The notes: generated by a model from the letters alone, not told the origin. Counted from the stretch's first letter, positions 48,864 through 59,817 are shown. The stretch is 64,000 nt of DNA from Tubiluchus corallicola (GCA_030141605.1 JAQGDQ010000235.1:124001-188000); one strand, 5' to 3'. Numbers and translations: made by a program.

Positions 48864-51800
48864 TTATATGCGTGATAATGTGTCAGCAGGCACATTCTTT
48901 CTGCCAGGTAGGTGTTCCACAGTGAGAGAATAGTTTTGCAGAATGAGTGCCCACCTTGAGATTCTCCGATTGGAGTGCCTCATTTTGTGCAAATGTTGCA
49001 AAGGGGAGTGGTCACAGCGTATTATGAATTTACGCCCTTCGAGATAGTAGTTCCACTTCTCGACAGCATGGACAATACTTAAGAGCTCCAGCTCAATAGC
49101 TGAGTAGTTCTTCTCAGCAGACGTAAGCTTACGGCTGAGGTAGGTGATCGGAACTTCATTGCCTGGTTCCTGTTCCTTACTCAAGATAGCACCCAAACCC
49201 CGAATTGACGCGTCAGTAGTTACGATGAAAGGTAAACTAAAATTCGGACTATGGAGTACACTATCTGAGGTAAGAAAGTCACGCAGGGTAACAAAGCTCT
49301 GTTCATGATCAGCAGACCATGTGACTGTAGATGGTTGGGTCTTTTGAGTTAGCTCAAAGAGTGGTAGAGCAATTTGGCTAAAATGGGGGATGAATCTACG
49401 GTAAAACCCCACTAAGCCCAAGAAGGCTCTTACTTGAGTGTTCGTCTCTGGACGAGGAAAGTTTTGTATTGTCTGAATCTTTTCTGCTTGAGGACGTAAA
49501 CGATTACGCCCCACCACATAGCCTAAGAACTCTGTTTCTCGTTGGGCGAGGAAACATTTCTTTGGCTTAATAGTAAGTTGTGCTGCTCTTAAAATACAAA
49601 AGACCGTTTCAAGGTGCCGGAGGTGGTCATCCCAATTGTTCGACTTGACACATATGTCATCGGTAAAACCTCTTGCATGCTGGTTGATATCTTCTAAAAG
49701 GATGTCGATAAGTTGTTGAGATGTTTGGGCTGCATTCTGTAATCCGAAAGGCATAGCCTTGAATTCCCATTTCCCAAAGTCTGTTATGAAGGCAGAAATT
49801 GGCCTGGATTCTTGGGCGAGAGGAATTTGCCAATATGCCTTAGTCATATCAATGTGGGAAATCCATTCTGAACAGTGCAATTCATCGACCATCTCATCAA
49901 CCCTAGGCATTGCGTACTGGACAAAAAGTGTCTTGCGATTCACAGCACGATAGTCGATGCAAAAGCGAATGGTTTGGTCCTGCTTAGGTACTAAAATGGC
50001 AGGAGAAGCATAGGGTGAGTCGGATTTCTGAATTACATCGAGCTTCTCCATCTCGATAATCTCTTTTCGGACAATTTCTTTCCGAGATTGAGGGATGCGA
50101 TACGCTCGCTGATGCACTGGAGTACAATCTGAGAGAATGATATGGTGCTCTGTTACATGGGTTCGGCCTGGGATGTCTGAGAAAATGTCAGCATGCTTTT
50201 GTAGAAGCTGACTAAGTTGGCAAGATTGTTGTTTGGTTAGGTGCTCTGGTATCTCCACATCGGTGGCGAATTGAGTTTGTATCGCTGGGGGTAAGAAAGC
50301 AACTTCAGGGAGTTGAGCTGCCTGCATAGGGGTAGGAGCCAATTCTTCCTCATCATAACTTGGAGACAGGTCATCTACCCCTGGGAATGCCAGATCTGAC
50401 TGTTGGCATTTGGAAAACAGAGCTACGCTCTCTGATCGTTTCACCAAAGGCTTTAATAAGTTTATGTGAAACGTCCTTGTATGTACTTTTACACCAGGTT
50501 TGGAAATCTGAACTTTATAACTATGATCTGACAACTTGTCAACCACTTGGTAGGGGCCCTGCCAGATTCGATTTAGTTTTTTCTTGGAAGATGGTAATAA
50601 AACTAACACCTCTTGTCCGATTTCCAATGAGCGAGCAGATGATACTTTGTCGTACCATCTTTTTTGGGCTAGTTTGGCCTGGTTTAAGGCCTGGTGAGCT
50701 TCCTCAGTGGATTGCTCTAATTCATTGATGACCCTATCAACATAGTCATCAACATTGTAATATGATGGAGGGTCTGTACAACCCCATCTTCTTCGCAGGG
50801 CTGACATTGGGCCTCGAACTGGGAAGCCATATACTAGTTCGAATGGGCTATACTTTAAAGAAGCTTGGGGTATCTCTCTATAGGCAAAGAGTACAAACGG
50901 GATTAATTCATCCCATTCAAAGATACATTGAGTTTGTAGCAACTTCCTTATGGAACTCTTGAGTGAGTCATTAAATTTTTCCGTGACACCCTGTGTCATC
51001 GGATGGTAAGGTGTTGCAAACATTCCTTTAATACCTAAAGCATCTTCAAGCTTCATGATGAGAGTCGAAGTGAATTGAGCACCACGATCTGATAATATTT
51101 CTTTGGGTATGCCATGCCTACAAATAAATTGGAGGAGAGCCTGTGCAACACATTCTGCTGACTCTGATTTGAGGGGGTAGGCATCCGGATATCGGGTTGC
51201 TTGATCGACGATGACCAAAGCATACTTATGACCAGAGCGTGTTCTCGGTAAAGGGCCAATTAGGTCTATGCAGATCTGCGCAAATGGCTCCTTTACTATT
51301 GGCAAAGGCTTGAGTGGGGCTCTGTCGGCAGTCCTACGTTTAGATGCTCTTTGACAGGCTAAACATGACTTGACATATGCCTTAATGTCACTCAAGACTT
51401 TGGGCCAATAATATTGGGATAAGACCCGATCAATGGTCTTGCGCATCCCTTGATGTGCAGCTGGCAGTTTGTCATGGGCAAGCTCGAGCACTTGCTGACG
51501 ACGGACTGAGGGTACTACTAGAAGGTCAGTGTGGCCTCCTCTTGCATTACGGCGCACTGTGTGAAGTACTCCTTGCTTTAAGAAGTAGCCAACCTTTTGG
51601 GCTTTGCATTCAGCTTCTGCTTGCACATGGTCAAATAAGTTGCGCAAAGTAACATCATTTTTCTGTTCACTTATTAAGTGTTCTCTTTGCACCAATTCTG
51701 CAAGGTTCTGTTGTTTCCTAGCCTGTTTCTCATTTAAGACAGGTAGGGGTGTATCAGAACTAGCTTGGTGCTGTATTTCTGCATCATGTTTTTCTTGTTC

Positions 51801-53789
51801 AGTTAGAGCCCTTGCCTTAGCTCTCGTTACTATCGGGAATGCAACAAATTTTGTAGCGTCTGCATCAGCAACAGGCTGAGGTTCCCAACTGGGTTGAGGG
51901 GCAGACATGCTCTTTTGCTCAGTAGACTGAACTACCTGAGAGTACAACTTGGGTGTCTCCCGACCTTCACCCGAAGTCAATGGTTGGTTTCTGAGTGTGG
52001 GAGCTTTCCCAGGTTGCTTGGGTTGTTGCTTGTTTGTCCCACTAGATTTGTCTTTCTTTGACAAAAATGGAGAGATTTCAGTTTCAAAGTCATTCCCCAA
52101 CAATAGTGGAACTGGACAATCAACCGCGACTGTGACTGTCAGATAACCTGTAGCGTAAGGCGATTCTATTTCAACAATAGCAACGGGACAAGATTTGTCA
52201 CAGTTATGTATGCAAGACAGTTGGTTGGACAAACCTTTCACGTATTGTTCAGGGCGGACATGGTCTGGGTGGACAACAGACTTTGAGGCTCCAGTGTCTC
52301 GCAACCCGATGACGTCTTTTCCATTCAAGACGGCTCGAAAACATGGTTGACCAGACACACACTCTTCGGTTCCGGCTCCAGCAGTGACTAAAGCCGACAT
52401 ATCTGGAGCACAAGGGACCAAAAGTTGTTTGTATGACGGTTTGTCTCTCACACTAAGTGCTAATCTAGGCCTTTCAGTGGGAGAGGCCTTCTTTCTTGGG
52501 CAAGAGGAAGAATAATGGCCCTGCTGGCCGCAATGGTAACATTGCACTCGGGCTAGTGCGGTTCCTCCCTTGTGTGTTGCAGGTTTTACGTCAGGTTTAC
52601 GGTTTGCTGATGATGAAGAGAATTTAATAGAGGTTGCTCTGGGATTCTGAGCTGAAATATAAGCGTCAGCTTTTTGAGCAGCTTCGTCAAGTTTGTAGAT
52701 GCCATTTTTCTTCAGCCACAAAGCGACCTCTGCAGGGATTATTGTCATGAAATGCTCATAGGCTATTAAATCTACGGCCTGATCTTTACTGGTGACCGAC
52801 ATAGCATCTGCCCAGTCCCGTAGGCTCTGCCTGAGACGTACCACTGTCTGCGTACACGTCTCATCTTTGCGTTTAGAAAGGTCCCTAAACGCTATGCGGT
52901 AACTCTCAGGAGTCACCATATAAGCTGCAAGAATGGCTTCCCTGACTTTGGTATAAGAACGAATATCATCCCCTTCAATAAGTTGGAATGCATAACTAGC
53001 CTTACCCGAGAGGTGAGGGGCAAGAGAACAACACCACTGTGACCTCGGTATATCATTCACTTGGCAACAACGCTCATAATAAGTCAAGTACTCCAGGATC
53101 GACTCACCTTGACCTTCCTTAAAAGGTCGCACTTTGAGTTTAATATACTGTGTGGATTCAGTAGATGTAGAGTTTGCATTTGCGTTTGATGTATTTAATG
53201 AAAGACGTGCTCTTTGCAACTCTCTGTCATGTCTTTTGCTTTCTTGCATTGCTTCCCACTCTCTCTCCATCCTCCTTTCTTCACGCTCCCGTTGACGTTC
53301 CTTTATCTCTAATTCACGCACCTGCCATTCTCTGTCTCTCGCTAACTCTCTCTCTCTCGCTCTGGACTCCTCCAGTTGTAAAATTAATTTGACTTTATCA
53401 TCTGGGGGCAACCCCGTTAAATCATACGTGCCTGTCTCATTACTAGTAGTTATTTGTGTGCTAGGATCGCTAAGCTGTTTTGCTGGTGTTTGGTGCAAGG
53501 TAAGCTGTGGCGGACTCGAGTCGGGGGAGGGCGGCGCTAACCTCGTAGCTTGTGTTTTCTCGACTGTCTGTTGTACTGCTGACAACAGTGTAGTGACGGG
53601 CGAAACCATTACTTGTTGGGTTTCCGATGGTAGTGGGCGCTGGGCCTGAATTTCTAATATTGTGTCAATAAGAACTACCCGCCTATTAGACAAAGAGATC
53701 ATACCCAATGATCTAGCTATTTCTCGAAGCTTGGACATTGGCAATGTGTCCAACTGTTCTTTTGTATAAACATTATCCTCGTCTTCCAT
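48864..53789 (-). CDS. Gag-Pol polyprotein, integrase upstream of RT (Gmr1-type Gypsy)
   Basis: 1641 codons from ATG at 53789. In order: a short SAP-like helix pair (residues ~8-47), a charged Arg/Glu coiled coil (~135-200), the retrotransposon gag core (~215-380), a CCHC knuckle CYHCGQQGHYSSSC (417-430), an aspartic protease with LRDTGAS (496-502) and LLLGNDF (~562), integrase zinc finger HDKLPAAHQG...CLACQR (~772-813), DDE core ICIDLIGPLP, ILSDRGAQF and VTEKFN (~840-938), a GPY-like segment (WQGPYQVVDKLS, ~1076), reverse transcriptase with HIDMTKAYWQIPL and FTDDICV (~1313-1380), and RNase H with TTDAS, ELELLS, RCDHSP and PADTLSRI at the very end. All catalytic acids I expect are present. 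Conventional Gypsy elements end with integrase; this one ends with RNase H. No chromodomain. One continuous frame means no gag/pol frameshift signal is needed. Confidence 0.97.
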   Translation of the reverse strand: MEDEDNVYTKEQLDTLPMSKLREIARSLGMISLSNRRVVLIDTILEIQAQRPLPSETQQVMVSPVTTLLSAVQQTVEKTQATRLAPPSPDSSPPQLTLHQTPAKQLSDPSTQITTSNETGTYDLTGLPPDDKVKLILQLEESRARERELARDREWQVRELEIKERQREREERRMEREWEAMQESKRHDRELQRARLSLNTSNANANSTSTESTQYIKLKVRPFKEGQGESILEYLTYYERCCQVNDIPRSQWCCSLAPHLSGKASYAFQLIEGDDIRSYTKVREAILAAYMVTPESYRIAFRDLSKRKDETCTQTVVRLRQSLRDWADAMSVTSKDQAVDLIAYEHFMTIIPAEVALWLKKNGIYKLDEAAQKADAYISAQNPRATSIKFSSSSANRKPDVKPATHKGGTALARVQCYHCGQQGHYSSSCPRKKASPTERPRLALSVRDKPSYKQLLVPCAPDMSALVTAGAGTEECVSGQPCFRAVLNGKDVIGLRDTGASKSVVHPDHVRPEQYVKGLSNQLSCIHNCDKSCPVAIVEIESPYATGYLTVTVAVDCPVPLLLGNDFETEISPFLSKKDKSSGTNKQQPKQPGKAPTLRNQPLTSGEGRETPKLYSQVVQSTEQKSMSAPQPSWEPQPVADADATKFVAFPIVTRAKARALTEQEKHDAEIQHQASSDTPLPVLNEKQARKQQNLAELVQREHLISEQKNDVTLRNLFDHVQAEAECKAQKVGYFLKQGVLHTVRRNARGGHTDLLVVPSVRRQQVLELAHDKLPAAHQGMRKTIDRVLSQYYWPKVLSDIKAYVKSCLACQRASKRRTADRAPLKPLPIVKEPFAQICIDLIGPLPRTRSGHKYALVIVDQATRYPDAYPLKSESAECVAQALLQFICRHGIPKEILSDRGAQFTSTLIMKLEDALGIKGMFATPYHPMTQGVTEKFNDSLKSSIRKLLQTQCIFEWDELIPFVLFAYREIPQASLKYSPFELVYGFPVRGPMSALRRRWGCTDPPSYYNVDDYVDRVINELEQSTEEAHQALNQAKLAQKRWYDKVSSARSLEIGQEVLVLLPSSKKKLNRIWQGPYQVVDKLSDHSYKVQISKPGVKVHTRTFHINLLKPLVKRSESVALFSKCQQSDLAFPGVDDLSPSYDEEELAPTPMQAAQLPEVAFLPPAIQTQFATDVEIPEHLTKQQSCQLSQLLQKHADIFSDIPGRTHVTEHHIILSDCTPVHQRAYRIPQSRKEIVRKEIIEMEKLDVIQKSDSPYASPAILVPKQDQTIRFCIDYRAVNRKTLFVQYAMPRVDEMVDELHCSEWISHIDMTKAYWQIPLAQESRPISAFITDFGKWEFKAMPFGLQNAAQTSQQLIDILLEDINQHARGFTDDICVKSNNWDDHLRHLETVFCILRAAQLTIKPKKCFLAQRETEFLGYVVGRNRLRPQAEKIQTIQNFPRPETNTQVRAFLGLVGFYRRFIPHFSQIALPLFELTQKTQPSTVTWSADHEQSFVTLRDFLTSDSVLHSPNFSLPFIVTTDASIRGLGAILSKEQEPGNEVPITYLSRKLTSAEKNYSAIELELLSIVHAVEKWNYYLEGRKFIIRCDHSPLQHLHKMRHSNRRISRWALILQNYSLTVEHLPGRKNVPADTLSRI

Positions 53790-54180
53790 GTTTATTAATG
53801 TAGTATTATAATACTGTAAGTGTGAATAAATTTATTATTCGACTTTTGCCAAGCAGTATCAACTGTGCGAATTCTTTAAATTGTGTAATTCGCCACAGCG
53901 AATTCTGCGCAAAACTCGGCTTCAATAACTGCAACAAGATTTTGCTATGGAAGCCACGAGAACAAAGTACACTAAAGCGCAGCAAAAAATTCGTATTACT
54001 GCACAAAGTTATAACAACTAAACCTGTTATACGTTCAACGCAATGTTAGAGAAATGAAATATCAGTGACCTAGTTTCTCGCACCTACTTTCTTGTGCGAG
54101 TGCTAAATTTCTTCCCAAGGTCTTTGTATTAAACTTAAATTTTTGAAATAAACGCACAGAGTAGCAAACCTGATTAAATC

Positions 54181-54199
54181 AATCCCACCGCTGCCACCA
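54181..54199 (-). other. Gypsy primer binding site (tRNA-Leu type)
   Basis: Plus-strand AATCCCACCGCTGCCACCA equals the 3' end of metazoan tRNA-Leu(AAG) plus CCA, a 19-nt match; it lies 2 nt from the 5' LTR. Confidence 0.9.
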
Positions 54200-54201
54200 T
54201 C

Positions 54202-55509
54202 TGTAATGGCCCGTGCATGCAGGGGCAGACCATAGGGGCCAATTAATGGTAGTCGCTGCTAAGTTCGATCAGTTCCTTGGCCGAGCTAGGGGCACTAACC
54301 GACTGCCCACTAAAGAAACAGACAATAGCTGAGCGTAGGCAGACTCTACGGGGGCTCTACCTAAATAGCATGGGTTCTTTTGTTGTGGGATTGATTAAAA
54401 ACAGGCTTCCCATCAATACCTCAAAAACCAAACTGTAACCAGTCGAATAAATGACAAAATATTAAGTTTAATGACACAAACAAAAACAGTTGTATAATTG
54501 AGCTTTTTGTAAACAATGGAAATTAGTAATAAGCAAAAGCTAATCTGAAAACGCTACTAAACAGCATGGCATGAAATAAATGCAATGACTAAACACACAA
54601 AAATCATACAGTGTTCCTAACTATTTAAAGGGTTCCTACTTACTCTACCAGCCACCCCAAAATGCGTACGCTAGCATAATATCTTCTCCAGACAAGTGTA
54701 GTTTGCGGTCAGAGTCCTTTAGAACGACTGAAGTATGGTTCTGACTTCATGTAACGGGTTCACGACTCCCACAGTAACGACTCAAAAATCTGAGAGAAAC
54801 GTAGCTAAATGTTTCAACGTAAGTCTAACAAAAGGGTGACGTGTGAACGGAGCTGTAGGCATACATGCGCTCGGAAATTCACATCAAAAACAAGTTCTCC
54901 CTCTGGCGCCAATTAACGATAACGTAAGTAAACAGGTACCTTTGCCTTCCGGTTTATTGGCATACAGTTCCTACCCGGGCAGTGACGACTTCTCCGTCCC
55001 ATGCGACGGACTATCGAGCTGGGCACCTTTCCAACTGCACGACGGTGCTCTCACATGATCCGAAACGACATCTTCCCGGCATGGTAAGATCAGCAAAGCC
55101 AGGTAAACCAATGAGTGGACATCTTTCACCACCACAAATAGATCATTAGCTTTTCAAACGTCAGCTAATGGACAATCAGGTAAAACGCAAAAACGCAGTT
55201 TAACCAACCAAAGTCAAGTTGCATATCCTGTCCGAGAAATCTGTGTCATGAACGTACAGAAATCCATGTGTTTGGCTTCAATCCGCTTAAATACACCAAC
55301 GTACAGTTACACGTTTAACCCAACCCAGGGGGGGGGCTAACATTCCCTAAACTAACAAATAGTATTACCTAGTTGATTATAACAATCTAGAAACAATTTA
55401 CACTTAGTGAACATAAGTAAGGAAAAGCTGGTGTCAAAATCAGAAAATAAAGCTTAATGTTTATCTGCAAGTTAAAGTACGGCTCTATGATTTAACCTGG
55501 GTCCTTACA
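54202..55509 (-). repeat. Gypsy 5' LTR
   Basis: 1308 bp; differs from the 3' LTR by four substitutions (in the GGTAGT(T/C)GCTG, AATT(T/G)AGC and GCATA(G/A)TAT(A/C)TT segments) and one extra G in a G run. Confidence 0.97.
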
Positions 55510-55514
55510 ATATA

Positions 55515-57945
55515 CATGTTTAAGCAAAAAAACTGCACTTCTGGTTAGAATGAAACCACAATCACAATATAAATGAAAACCACAAATTACAGAAACATTA
55601 CAGTCAAAATACAGTGCAGAAAAAATACAGATATACATGTTTAAGCAAAAAAACTGCACTTCTGGTTAAAATGAAACCACAATCACAATATAAATGAAAA
55701 CCACAAATTACAGTCAAAATACAGTGCAGAAAAACAGATATACATGTTTAAGCAAAAAACTGCAATTCTGGTTAGAATGAAACCACAATCACAATATAAA
55801 TGAAAACCACAAATTACAGAAACATTACAGTCAAAATACAGTGCAGAAAAAATACAGATATACATGTTTAAGCAAAAAACTGCACTTCTGGTTAGAATGA
55901 AACCACAATCACAATATAAATGAAAACCACAAATTACAGAAACATTACAGTCAAAATACAGTGCAGAAAAAATACAGATATACATGTTTAAGCAAAAAAA
56001 CTGCACTTCTGGTTAGAATGAAACCACAATCACAATATAAATGAAAACCACAAATTACAGTCAAAATACAGTGCAGAAAAATACAGATATACATGTTTAA
56101 GCAAAAACTGCAATTCTGGTTAGAATGAAACCACAATCACAATATAAATGAAAACCACAAATTACAGAAACATTACAGTCACAATACAGTGCAGAAAAAA
56201 TACAGATATACATGTTTAAGCAAAATACTGCAATTCTGGTTAGAATGAAACCACAATCACAATATAAATGAAAACCTCAAATTACAGAAACATTACAGTC
56301 AAAATACAGTGCAGAAAAATACAGATATACATGTTTAAGCAAGAAAACTGCACTTCTGGTTAGAATGAAACCACAATCACAATATAAATGAAAACCACAA
56401 ATTACAGAAACATTACAGTCAAAATACAGTGCAGAAAAATACAGATATACATGTTTAAGCAAAAAAACTGCACTTCTGGTTAGAATGAAACCACAATCAC
56501 AATATAAATGAAAACCACAAATTACAGAAACATTACAGTCAAAATACAGTGCAGAAAAATACAGATATACATGTTTAAGCAAAAAAACTGTACTTCTGGT
56601 TAGAATGAAACCACAATCACAATATAAATGAAAACCACAAATTACAGTCAAAATACAGTGCAGAAAATACAGATATACATGTTTAAGCAAAAACTGCAAT
56701 TCTGGTTAGAATGAAACCACAATCACAATATAAATGAAAACCACAAATTACAGAAACATTACAGTCACAATACAGTGCAGAAAAAATACAGATATACATG
56801 TTTAAGCAAAATACTGCAATTCTGGTTAGAATGAAACCACAATCACAATATAAATGAAAACCTCAAATTACAGAAACATTACAGTCAAAATACAGTGCAG
56901 AAAAATACAGATATACATGTTTAAGCAAGAAAACTGCACTTCTGGTTAGAATGAAACCACAATCACAATATAAATGAAAACCACAAATTACAGAAACATT
57001 ACAGTCTCAAAATACAGTGCAGAAAAATACAGATATACATGTTTAAGCAAAAAAACTGCACTTCTGGTTAGAATGAAACCACAGTCACAATATAAATGAA
57101 AACCACAAATTACAGAAACATTACAGTCAAAATACAGTGCAGAAAAATACAGATATACATGTTTAAGCAAAAAAACTGCACTTCTGGTTAGAATGAAACC
57201 ACTATCACAATATAAATGAGAACCACAAATTACAGTCAAAATACAGTGCAGAAAAATACAGATATACATGTTTAAGCAAAAACTGCAATTCTGGTTAGAA
57301 TGAAACCACAATCACAATATAAATGAAAACCACAAATTACAGAAACATTACAGTCACAATACAGTGCAGAAAAAATACAGATATACATGTTTAAGCAAAA
57401 TACTGCAATTCTGGTTAGAATGAAACCACAATCACAATATAAATGAAAACCTCAAATTACAGAAACATTACAGTCAAAATACAGTGCAGAAAAATACAGA
57501 TATACATGTTTAAGCAAAAAAAACTGCACTTCTGGTTAGAATGAAACCACAATCACAATATAAATGAAAACCACAAATTACAGAAACATTACAGTCTCAA
57601 AATACAGTGCAGAAAAAATACAGATATACATGTTTAAGCAAAAAAACTGCACTTCTGGTTAGAATGAAACCACTATCACAATATAAATGAGAACCACAAA
57701 TTACAGAAACATTACAGTCAAAATACAGTGCAGAAAAAATACAGATATACATGTTTAAGCAAAAAACTGCACTTCTGGTTAGAATGAAACCACAATCACA
57801 ATATAAATGAAAACCACAATTACAATCAAAATACAGTGCAGAAAAATACAGATATACATGTTTAAGCAAAAACAAACTGTACTAACCATATAATTTAAAG
57901 AATACAGTGCAGAAAAAATACAGATATACAAGTTATACAGTTCAC
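55515..57945. repeat. ~120-bp satellite array with 5-mer higher-order structure
   Basis: About 20 monomers, each with CTGGTTAGAATGAAACCAC and ATACAGTGCAGAAAAA. Most are 120-123 bp; four are 106-107 bp because they lack AGAAACATTACAG-type sequence. Short units start intervals at 55662, 56009, 56596 and 57184; between 56116, 56702 and 57291 the pattern (four long, one short; 586 and 589 bp) repeats with shared variants such as AAAATACTGCAATTC and CCTCAAATTACAG. Open frames in it are artefacts. Confidence 0.95.
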
Positions 57946-58099
57946 AGCATGGCAGAACTGCATGGATGGCAAGGGAATCAAAATGAGTTATAGTTAGTAG
58001 TGTTTGGTAGGGGCAGAAAAAATATTTAAAAAACCCCAAAAAAACTGTGCACAGCAAAAAATAAAATAATACAAAATATAAAAATACAATACAAAGTTT

Positions 58100-59188
58100 A
58101 CAACTGAACTCCAGCTCCGACCGTTTGGCTGCAATGAGTTTATGCACGTCTTGGTCATCCCACTCGAATATGGGTGCTGAGATTTGCCTCATGAATTGTG
58201 CATACAGTGGATGAGACTTGAGAGGACAGGATGCTATTCTTCTAATGAAGTGGTAGATATCTAGCCGAACAATCAGGTTCTTCCACAAGTGAAACATGGC
58301 ATGTGTCTTACTCCTTGTTCCTGTCGATGAACAGCAATCCCTGTCCACGTACATCAGATGTGGCGGATCTTGGTTCGCCTCGCTGTAACGTCTCATCAGT
58401 CCAGCAGCCATCTCCGTCAATCCAGCACCTTCTGCACACGTGGCAACAGATATGTTAGTAGTGCAGGAAACTGCGAACGATGGCCTACATCGATTTGCTG
58501 TAGTATTCCTGGGCACCATGCTGCAACTTTGGTATGGCACACTCTACATTCCAGATAGTCAGTAGCAAGAAGAAAGATGCCATCCACATCGACTACTTGG
58601 CGAACTGTCTTGTAATATCCACAAAGAGCCATTTGTCCTACGCAGTCAGGTTTTACACACTGCAGTCTCATTTTCAAGAAACGAAGTGGCATCCAAAGAA
58701 ATAATGGTCTTGCAAAAAGCAGAGCCGTGGATGCTGGTGGCTGATTATGAATCATTGGAGGTTGCGGTGGATGAACCCACATCTGGATGTTCGGCTTCTA
58801 CTGCCGCTTACCACCAGGTCCAATGATGAAAACAGCCTTAGAGATCCAGGCCTATTCCCTCTTTGGTATGGCTTCTTTCCAAGCTGAAGGCAAGAGACTC
58901 TATAGAGAAATAAAACCAGTGTTAAAATTATATAAACACTATATTCAACATAGTCATACTATAGTCAGTTTCTAAAGTGCAGTTTCTAAAAATTACAGTT
59001 TCTAAAAATTAGTAAGAACACATGAGGTACAAAAAAATTAGAAAAAAATTAGAACTAACCTGAGGACCAGCTGGCCTTAGCTGACTCGTGCTTGGCTTAC
59101 TCACGACAACTGGCTCAACTGGGGGTGGTACATGTTGTAGTTGACCACGTTGTGCTATGTCGTCTAGCACAACACGCACAGTACGTGC
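58100..59188 (-). pseudogene. DUF6729-like gene fragment with introns
   Basis: Minus strand: a small exon 59188-59062 bounded by TAG and GTTAGT, encoding VVLDDIAQRGQLQHVPPP; then an acceptor at 58900 and an exon with AWISKAVF, WVHPPQPPMIHNQPPAS, LFARPLFLWMP, a Cys pair region (CVKPDCVGQ), DVDGIFLLATDYLECRVC and GHRSQFPALLTY. These resemble the Cys-containing DUF6729 family found in many aquatic animals, whose function I do not know. After a frame change and apparent internal deletion, 58540-58100 carries EGAGLTEMAAGLMRRY, LMYVDRDCC and LIVRLDIYHFIRRI, which look like a DDE-type nuclease core, suggesting a transposon-derived gene. Two in-frame stops near 58860 and 58800 indicate a pseudogene. 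Confidence 0.6.
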
Positions 59189-59269
59189 TATAAAAAATAT
59201 AGTATTTAGTATACATAATTACAACACCTTCACACAAGTGCACACGAGTTATGTTAGTGGCTCATCAAT

Positions 59270-59570
59270 TTCTATCTCCCAAACTGACTCTCTGGTACTA
59301 CTAGGCTAGCTCAACATGACTTCAATGTTTGCATTGTTTTTGCTCTATTATTTCACTTTTTCACTATTATAACACACTGCTGAACGACCCTCGAGTGCTA
59401 ACTGAGCCGTTTTGTTAACGTATTAACAGTCAGAATAATTTAACTCGGCGACAAACTTTAATAATAAAAAATATTATTGGGCTACTGTACCGAAGCGCTC
59501 ATACTGTTCGCATTTATGGAGCGCTGGCCCGCTATTGCGTGTCAAAAAGTCGGAAATAAATTTGCTTACC
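59270..59570 (-). repeat. Fragment shared with hAT 5' leader
   Basis: The reverse complement of 59497-59570 matches 37500-37570 (GGTAAGCAAATTTATTTCCG through CGAACAGTATGAGC), and 59270-59425 matches 37690-37880 (GTTAACAAAACGGCTCAGTT, GTACCAGAGAGTCAGTTTG). The match stops just before the hAT terminal repeat. In both places a gene follows downstream on the same strand. Confidence 0.88.
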
Positions 59571-59817
59571 GTTTGCTGTCGAGTTCTCATGTTTCTCTCT
59601 CGAAAAAATGGTAAAAATTTCACACAAAGTGTAAATAATTTGTCACAAACGCATTTCAAATGTGGCGGTGTGGCGAATCTACGGCGCGTGCGTAAAATTT
59701 GCGTCAGCGCCATCTATTTGAAGAAATTCAAACGAATTCCCATTTTGTCCCAATTTGTCTCAATTGTCTCAATTTCACATTGAAAATTGGTGTCCGGGAG
59801 GCGCAAAGGTCTGTATT
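59571..59817. other. Spacer with CpG-rich and short-repeat sequence
   Basis: Contains CCATTTTGTCCCAATTTGTC and CAATTGTCTCAATTTCAC near-repeats and several CpG. No gene. Confidence 0.5.

Larger units (their letters stand above)
47258..55509 (-). mobile_element. Ty3/Gypsy LTR retrotransposon, Gmr1-type, apparently intact
   Basis: 8252 bp. LTRs (1307 and 1308 bp) start TGTAATGG and end CCTTACA; 5-bp target duplication ATATA at 47253-47257 and 55510-55514. The empty site CAGATATACATG is exactly the satellite monomer sequence, so it inserted into the array. The minus-strand order is LTR, primer site, one gag-pol frame without stop, purine tract, LTR. In pol, integrase precedes reverse transcriptase, the reverse of ordinary Gypsy elements. 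Only 4 substitutions and one G-run indel distinguish the LTRs, so the insertion is very recent. Confidence 0.97.

Noticed and set aside
54181-54199. Possible tRNA-Leu gene piece
   Set aside because: Only the 3' end plus CCA is present, next to an LTR: it is a primer binding site. Genomic tRNA genes do not encode CCA in animals.
47899-55058. Identical 71-codon + strand frames in both Gypsy LTRs
   Set aside because: Duplicated because the LTRs are duplicated; antisense to the element, no domain recognised.
55683-57875. Series of 90-140-codon minus-strand frames with YLYFSALYFDCN-type repeats
   Set aside because: They are translations of the 120-bp satellite; frames are broken at each short monomer.
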